A stretch of DNA of 64,000 nucleotides from Undaria pinnatifida (taxonomy: Eukaryota > Sar > Phaeophyceae > Laminariales > Alariaceae), in NCBI GenBank assembly GCA_012845835.1, contig JABAKD010000026.1, positions 3,983,699 to 4,047,698 of the forward strand, written 5' to 3'. The notes beneath the pieces are model-generated. The model was not told the origin of the DNA. It did no database searches and saw only the letters and a list, made by a program, of their open reading frames with translations. Positions 58,401 through 64,000 of this stretch are shown one piece after another. How positions within the stretch are numbered: the first letter of the stretch is position 1; every line of letters starts with the position of its first letter. Made by a program: the position numbers and the translations under genes.

Positions 58401-61400
58401 CATGTCGCGGGAAAAGCGCGAATTCTAGTGCGAATACGCGGAACCACGAGCAGCAAAAAATCTGCAAGACTCACGTCGCAGAAGTTATCTTTGAACTTAG
58501 CCTTGTTTTGGAATGTGATGGTGTTGTCGCCCAGGGCCTCGTCGTGGGTGTCGGTGGTGCCTCGGGACGCCAAAGCACATCCACCCTGGGAAAACAAAAC
58601 ATGTCGCGTGAAAGGCAAGGTGAGAGCCAGGGCAGCACATGTTAGAGTCGATTGTGGTGGTGCCTCGAAAGAGCCACAGCGCAGCCACGGTAGGACAACA
58701 ATTGGTGTGGAAACCACAGTGCAAGCAAGAGCAGTACAAGCGGTACCCATCAGATGCACTGGGGTACCCGAATCGAGTCATCCCACGGTAGGGTTGCAGC
58801 AGAAAATTCCTGAACTCCTCACATGAACAACTCAATATCTCACCCAAAAAATGACTTCGAAGGCATTCGTTCGCACTACCCAACCAACCTTCTATGCCTT
58901 AGTCCAAACATAAAATGTAATCGTGAAATTACTTCATTGACCAGCAGTTTCTCACATGAGGAACTCAATCGCCCAGGGACGTTTTGGTGCCAAACGTGCA
59001 ACCCCTACCGTGGGATGACTCAATTGATTTCAGACATTTAAGAGATATAAGAGCCCCACGAAATGTGCCGGTGTTACCGCTCTCATCTCCGTGTCGCTCA
59101 TACCTCTACGTGGGTACATATAATACCAGGTGATAGTATAGGCGTTGCAAGGCGTGACAAGCCGGTTTGACCGAGTTCTTAAATCCATGTTCTCTTAGTC
59201 CTGGACGATCTAAAAATGGATACCGTACCGTAGTTAGCTGATAGCTCCAGCTGGGTCGTGGACATTGCCCTAATGGGAAGCCAGCAAGCAGCCACGAAAG
59301 AGAATTCGAGCGCCCCAGGCTTGCAACTATCCGTTTGGTGGAAGTGGTTCTCCTTAAAACAGCCAGCGATGCTGCTGTGGCCGATACAAGCATGGGCTGT
59401 GGCATTGAAAACCAATGCCTACCAGAACAGCTTCAAGTTGTCGAGAACGAGTGCCGAGCCGTTGCGCGTCGAACGCATGTAGTGGGTGTATAAACAAAAC
59501 ACATACCCTCAGCGCCAAAGCCCTTTACATGGAGAAACAGCGCATATCCCCACAATGTCGAGCATGAGTGTTGTACCGTGGTACCGTGGTACCAGGTATG
59601 CATCGAACTGTTCCAGCGGTTTTACCCAACAGATAACCTCACCCCCACGTGAAACGTTCAGCCACTAAATTTGTATTGTTTATTCTCACCATCTCGACAA
59701 CAATATCCTTCAAAATGTAGCGATATAAACCCCACGTAAACCCCAACACATATGCCCCCACAACACGCAAAGTATTCTGCCCCAAAACGTTTATCAAGTA
59801 CTATCAATGTATGTTCTCATCATGTCAACAATGTTGCCCTTGGACATGGATGAGCCCATGAGTGATACGGTGCTGTCTGGTCCGGAGTTGTGTCGGATGC
59901 GAAACAAAATTAGGCCTAAGCGGTCCCAGCTTGTCGACAATGGGTGCTGTGCCGTGATGCATCAAGCTTCGGTGTAGCGGTTTCAACTAAGCATGTACCC
60001 TTTCAGCCCCAGGCAAAGCACTCAGCCACTACAATCGTATGAAGTACTTTTGTACATGTCCTGACCATCTCGCCAATGTTGTCCTTGAAGATCGACACGC
60101 CCATGAAGGTAACAGTGCCGTCTGCTCCGCCGTTGTACAGGGCCCCGCCGCGGCCACCGTACGGTTGCCCGTCGTCTGTGTAGGCCACACCCACAGAGTT
60201 GCTGAAAGGCGACAGTACAGACGAGAAGCAGTCACATCAGTGTAGATATCGACGGCAAGCAAGACGGGCGCAACCATCAACCGAGAGGGTAAAAGGCTTA
60301 GTTCAATGACACAGGAGGTCGCAAGGATAGGCCGAAGGGCGGGAGCAGGGTTAGGTGAAGTAGAAACGGGTGGGGGGGTGAGGTTAGGCCTAATAACGCC
60401 AAGGTTTCGGAGGGAAAGGCAGTCGTACTGCATTCATTCGGATCACTCCTACTGTGCTGACCGCAACAGCAGTGTGTGTGGTTAGGGCTAGGGTACATTA
60501 TGAAGCCACTCGGGCCGTCATCATCGGCCTATCCACCCACGAAAGCGCAGGGCCGACTTCGGGTGAACGGTGGTCGACGGACACACGCAGCTGACAAAGA
60601 AATATTCATCAAAGAGGGCGGCATGCGGTTAATGCTCATGTATTGGGGAATTCGTTGTGTTGCAGCGGGCTGAAAGAAGAAGTCAGAGATGGACCTGAAA
60701 AGAATGATGACGGGTGCGCTTACTTTTTGAAAATGCTTCTGGTGCCGAACGTGAGATCACCGTAATTGGCCACGGCTCCGCCCACGCCACCGTTGGGGTC
60801 GAAGTTGTCCTTGAACACCCCCTTTTTCCTGAACTATTGACATAGGCAAACATTGAAACAACATCATAGGTGAACATCAACGCAAGACGAACAAGTTAAT
60901 TATGGGTCGAATGTGCCCTTCCTGAACTGTTGAAGTGGACATACCCGGTACACCAAGAAACCAAGAAACCAACAAAAAAACATTGTAGACACCCATGGCG
61001 CGCATACTAACCTGATGAAAGCAATGTTTAGCTGTGCCATTTGACCTTTTGCGCTGTAGCCTACATCGACATGCAACAAGCGGACTGGCGAAAATCAGCG
61101 TTGCAAGAGCAAGAGCGTGCTTGTCTGATTTAGTCGCACGTATTCAACATGGTATTTTACTCCAAATCGGCTCAGGGACAATATTGACAGACTCAAGAGG
61201 CAGCCCACTGTTAACAAGGCACACGCAGACGGCGGATTGACTTCCGTAGCAAAACCTTCCAAGATATATATATATATATACAAGATCTCCCTTCGGAGTG
61301 GGCTCATGAGAGCACAGCGGATGGGGGTGATGCAAGACGAAAGCAAACAGTGATATAGATTTGAAACGCCTCTTTTCCCGCAACAACCCGCTGCCGAAAC

Positions 61401-64000
61401 ACAGCGCGAACCACTTCCTGTACGAACGCATACGGATGTTCAGCCCGTGTCAACACTGCTGAGCGGCGCACCCAGCCCCTAAGTAGTATGACGATATTAT
61501 GTTAAACTAAAAAAAAATATATAATTGAAAAACAGTTTTCAGTCATGGATCGCTATCATTATTATTGTGCGCGTTCGAAGGTGACAGAGTGCAGTAGTGA
61601 AGGGAATTGGTGTGGAAAAGAACAGTGAGAATGTTTGGCTGGTGAGGGTCAGCCGGCGGTGGGTAATTTGTTCCAGCGACCCGGACTTCTATGGTCACCC
61701 CGTATAGTATCTCGGCGGCCGCTACCCCTGCAAAACACACCACCAACAGTTCCGGCCCCAGATTTTGCATACAGAACCGGGTGCTCCTGTACGGACGCTC
61801 GTGTCAACACAGCTACGCATAGCTGTGCCTTACAGCTGCGCCTTACAGCAGTGCTCGTAGCTGGGATATGACGATTTTCTGTTGAACTATGACTTTTTTT
61901 TGTTCAACTGCTTCTGTCGTTGTGGCATATGTATGCGATTTTTCGTTGTTGACGGTGCAGCTCCCATGCAAGACACAGCAATAGCAACCCCGGCCCCACT
62001 CCCGCGGCCCCAGATATACAGAAGAACCGGCTGCTCCTGTACGGACGCCTGTTACAGCAGCTGTGCCTGCTCTCAGTGCAGTGTGCTCAAAACGTGTTAT
62101 TGTTCTAAATTACTGCTGCTGCAACTGCCGACAGCTGCTGCTGACGTGTTTTTTTTTGTGCAAAACACAGCAGCACAGCAACAGCAGTGCTGAACTGGTG
62201 GCCCTGTAATAGCAACCCAGGCCCCACTCCCGCGGCCCCAGATATACAGAAGAACCGGCTGCTCCTGTACGGACGCCTGTTACAGCAGCTGTGCCTGCTC
62301 TCAGTGCAGTGTGCTCAAAACGTGTTATTGTTCTAAATTACTGCTGCTGCAACTGCCGACAGCTGCTGCTGACGTGTTTTTTTTTGTGCAAAACACAGCA
62401 GCACAGCAACAGCAGTGCTGAACTGGTGGCCCTGTACAGACGCCCGTGTCAACATAGCTGTGCAGGTCTGCTCCTCTCAGCAGTGTGTAGGCCTGTGCCT
62501 CTCGGCAGTGTGCTTAGCTCTAGCTAGGGGCATTTTTTGTCCAACTATACCCTGCTGGAGTTGCTGTAAACGTGTTCAACCAAAAGAGGCAGCTGCTGTT
62601 TTTCTGACGTGTTTTTGGACTGTTGAGCCAACAGCCCGCCAACAGCCCGCCGACAGCCCACGGAAGCGGAAAGAAAAATGACAGTCCTGCGCCAGATTTT
62701 GGTATATAGCCTGTTACAGCAGCTGTGCCTGCTCTCAGTGCAGTGTGCTCAAAACGTGTTATTGTTCTAAATTACTGCTGCTGCAACTGCCGACAGCTGC
62801 TGCTGACGTAGCACAGCAACAGCAGTGCTGAACTGGTGGCCCTGTACAGACGCCCGTGTCAACAATAGCTGTGCAGGTCTGCTCCTCTCAGCAGTGTGTA
62901 GGCCTGTGCCTCTCGGCAGTGTGCTTAGCTCTAGCTAGGGGCATTTTTTGTTCAACTATACCCTGCTGGAGTTGCTGTAAACGTGTTCAACCAAAAGAGG
63001 CGGCTGCTGTTTTTCTGACGTGTTTTTGGACTGTTGAGCCAACAGCCCGCCAACAGCCCGCCGACAGCCCACGAAAGCGGAAAAAAAAATGACAGTCCTG
63101 CGCCAGATTTTGTATGTAGACATATATATAATAGCGACGAAGAGTAAGCGACGAGCGCAGCGGTCGACATACGACGCAAGCCACTTCGCCCAACTCAACA
63201 ATCGTAGTCCCGGAGAAATGCGTCCTATACATGTCCCCGTAGCTAGAGAGAGAAAACCCATGTCGCGCATCAACTGAACAAGCAGTATCATTATACCCAG
63301 CATCAACTTAGGGCGACAGGACTAGTGAATGCCGCCTCATCGAAACTCGTTACAGCGCGCACTTTATTCGCGGATTGGTCGGGAGGAGGGTGAACTCATT
63401 TCGGGCACGATAGCGATGCGGGGATGTGCCCAGTTGATGTTGATGCATAGCGTGGGGGAAGGTGTTACGACGCGCGCACCATCAGTCGATCTTTCGAAAA
63501 GTTAATTTTCCTCCAGATAACCGGCGCACCGTTTAGCCCAAGACATGAGAAACAACACATGCGAATAATAGCGACTTTAATGCGAAGAACAATGCGACCA
63601 TACCCGTCAACTATAGAGACAACTTGGGGTATATCATCGCTTTAGATCGTTTGTGATTACCATGGTGATACTGTGTCCCCATACAGTACTGGTGTGCGTC
63701 CGTACAGTGCGAGGACCGTACCTCCATAACAAACTACTGTAGGGTTAGGATGCAGTACTACTCTACACGCATGCATCACTACTTTCCCCCCATACAGTAC
63801 CGCTGTACCCCCATACACCAGTCTACCTCCATGGTGCCGGCGTTCAAGATGGCGCCACCGGGTTCGTTGCTCGGCTCGTACCCGCTGGCGTCCGCTTCGT
63901 ACTGGCCATTGCCCAGGAAATTCGCTTGCTCGTAAAACTTCACGTCGCCCTCCGAGTAAACGGCAGCACCACCAAGCTCAGGCTGCCAATCCATCCGAGC
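52318..64000 (-). CDS. multi-exon beta-helix (POMP-like) protein gene, 5' end outside window
   Basis: Exons seen, in transcript order: 64000-63827, 61060-61012, 60828-60724, 60201-60066, 58585-58475, 54741-54617, 53762-53660, and a candidate last exon at 52411-52318. From 61060 to 53660 all neighbouring splice phases agree (2/1, 2/1, 0/0, 0/0, 2/1), which is hard to get by chance. Nearly every exon carries the coil motif FxxNxxxxGGA or a Gly-Gly-Ala turn followed by a short strand (TVTFMG, LTFGTR, TISFVS). Such repeats form right-handed parallel beta-helices in POMP-like surface proteins. Secretion is presumed; no signal peptide is in view. Exons between 61.1 and 63.8 kb may be missing. The gene could be a paralogue of the one in the 4.9-kb block. 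Confidence 0.75.
53660..53762 (-). CDS. beta-helix exon (103 nt)
   Basis: The acceptor is GACTGCAG and the donor GTGAGT. It starts with one base completing a codon and reads [18 protein letters not shown] and then [11 protein letters not shown]. The turn NEAANGGAI completes the VFK begun in the previous exon. Confidence 0.7.
54617..54741 (-). CDS. beta-helix exon (125 nt)
   Basis: The acceptor is CATGCTAG and the donor GTGAGT. It reads [20 protein letters not shown], then [20 protein letters not shown] and F, with two leftover bases. The acidic insert before GGGAL would be a surface loop. Confidence 0.7.
55199..55502. repeat. (CAAY)n tetranucleotide microsatellite
   Basis: About 300 bases of CAAT/CAAC units with occasional point changes. 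The open frame across it (55242-55529) is a by-product. It lies within an intron of the beta-helix gene. Confidence 0.97.
56308..56590. mobile_element. MITE-like element with 36-bp inverted ends
   Basis: The left end is TTGCAGGACGGGCCTGCAAC, continuing to 56343. The right end (56555-56590) is its reverse complement with 2 mismatches in 36. Each end itself starts and stops with TTGCAGGACG. Inside lie a telomere-like run and the perfect hairpin CGCGCGGC-TTC-GCCGCGCG (56470-56488). No coding capacity. No convincing target duplication. Confidence 0.8.
56383..56430. repeat. interstitial telomere-like run
   Basis: Three exact CCCTAA units (56395-56412) are flanked by CCCAA and CCCTA variants. The run lies inside the MITE-like element, so it need not mark an old chromosome end. 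Confidence 0.85.
56816..57195. repeat. AT-rich low-complexity tract (AATATTACA)
   Basis: Irregular repetition of AATATTACAATATTAC and related words, passing into ATACTCAA and AATAATAA. Confidence 0.9.
58133..58240. repeat. 18-bp minisatellite, six copies
   Basis: Six units of the form ATCGCTGTATTAATAGCT with point changes. Upstream (57990-58050) is a looser repeat, CACCCTCTATTAA. Confidence 0.9.
58475..58585 (-). CDS. beta-helix exon (111 nt)
   Basis: The acceptor is TTTTCCCAG and the donor GTGAGT. Both ends are phase 0. It reads [20 protein letters not shown] and then [17 protein letters not shown]: a Gly-Gly turn, a loop and one strand. Confidence 0.7.
58775..59021. mobile_element. MITE-like element with 23-24-bp inverted ends
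   Basis: The left end GAGTCATCCCACGGTAGGG, then TTGC, matches the reverse complement of 58998-59021 with a single-base length difference. It is 247 bp long and has no ORF of note. A diverged relative appears to surround the element at 56308: 56170-56290 resembles 58765-58890, and 56761-56800 resembles 58975-59015. It sits in an intron. Confidence 0.78.
59661..59895 (-). pseudogene. two decayed duplicates of the 60066-60201 exon
   Basis: Minus-strand 59895-59820 reads [20 protein letters not shown] and then VDM, parallel to [20 protein letters not shown] in the real exon. At the splice point it has ATGAGA instead of a GT donor. Minus-strand 59712-59640 reads ILKDIVVEM followed by GTGAGA and shares intron sequence (GTGGCTGA) with the real exon's downstream flank. 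Confidence 0.55.
60066..60201 (-). CDS. beta-helix exon (136 nt)
   Basis: The acceptor is CCTTTCAG and the donor GTCAGG (non-ideal). It reads [20 protein letters not shown], then [20 protein letters not shown] and NIGEM. It starts with one base that completes an Asn codon from the preceding exon. Confidence 0.7.
60724..60828 (-). CDS. beta-helix exon (105 nt)
   Basis: The acceptor is TAGTTCAG and the donor GTAAGC. It reads [20 protein letters not shown], then [14 protein letters not shown], with two bases left over. Confidence 0.7.
61012..61060 (-). CDS. possible short beta-helix exon (49 nt)
   Basis: The acceptor is CGATGTAG and the donor GTTAGT. It reads [15 protein letters not shown] with two bases left over, in phase with the next exon. 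Its small size makes it less certain. Confidence 0.45.
61979..63111. repeat. nested tandem duplications, CAG/CTG-rich
   Basis: A 228-bp unit (61981 and 62209) is followed by a larger unit of 410-434 bp (62292 and 62726; 62435 and 62845). A third copy of the inner segment lacks about 24 bases of poly-T sequence. Frames opened by the repeats (62291-62527, 62415-62681, 62856-63092) are near-copies of each other and probably non-coding. Confidence 0.9.
63112..63826. other. intron-like stretch of the beta-helix gene
   Basis: No exon could be supported. CAGTAC/GTACAG words recur at 63680-63815. Confidence 0.45.
63827..64000 (-). CDS. beta-helix exon running off the window
   Basis: The donor is GTAGAC after GCACCATGGAG, phase 0. 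It reads [20 protein letters not shown], then [20 protein letters not shown] and [10 protein letters not shown]. Two GGA turns and one FLGN turn give about two coils. The start is outside the window. Confidence 0.7.

Noticed and set aside
61543..61770. Minus-strand frame after a good acceptor (TTTTGCAG) as another beta-helix exon
   Set aside because: It lacks the GGA turn and FxxN pattern and no matching donor phase was found.

Overview
The window looks like repeat-rich nuclear DNA of a stramenopile, most likely a brown alga or a close relative. This is an inference. It rests on small phase-matched exons with GT-AG introns, on genes built from repeated right-handed beta-helix coils (POMP-like), and on a mixture of Copia, Gypsy, DIRS-like and LINE-type elements. 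No rRNA, convincing tRNA, CRISPR array or prokaryotic operon was seen.

Layout. 1-5.2 kb is a 42-bp minisatellite with roughly 1.4-kb higher-order structure, followed by a GC-rich degenerate repeat. 5.4-10.34 kb is a 4.9-kb block carrying four beta-helix exons on the minus strand. The same block recurs, almost identical and at a constant offset of 23,458 bases, at 28.85-33.8 kb. 11.6-24.4 kb is one Copia-type LTR element (target duplication GTCCG), split by an 8.5-kb Gypsy element (13045-21513; 362-bp LTRs; target duplication TACG). 24.4-28.85 kb is mostly gene-poor, with degenerate TAC/GTA-rich repeats, a 34-bp minisatellite and two more beta-helix exons. 33.8-36.1 kb is a 5'-truncated Copia pol fragment with a probable 3' LTR. 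36.2-41.3 kb is a decayed minus-strand retroelement with reverse transcriptase, RNase H and tyrosine recombinase (DIRS-like), with an open frame of 31-residue tandem repeats upstream. 41887-46216 is a second, complete but non-autonomous copy of the first Copia family, on the minus strand, with 287-bp LTRs and target duplication CAACC. 47.1-47.9 kb is a LINE reverse-transcriptase C-terminal fragment. 48-52.3 kb has only simple and degenerate repeats.

The best candidate for a real host gene runs on the minus strand from the right edge (64000) to about 52318. At least seven exons are visible, and six consecutive ones agree in splice phase. They encode stacked beta-helix coils (FxxNxAxxGGA type), presumably a secreted or surface protein. 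Its introns hold MITE-like elements, an interstitial CCCTAA run, microsatellites and decayed exon copies.

The most interesting points are the non-autonomous Copia family with its own coiled-coil, Gln-rich protein and twin palindromes where a primer-binding site should be; the 31-residue repeat frame attached to the DIRS-like element; the modular beta-helix exons; the long duplication whose breakpoint cuts an exon; and a 9-base motif, TACCAGGTA, scattered far above chance expectation. Exon borders, identities and repeat counts were read by eye.
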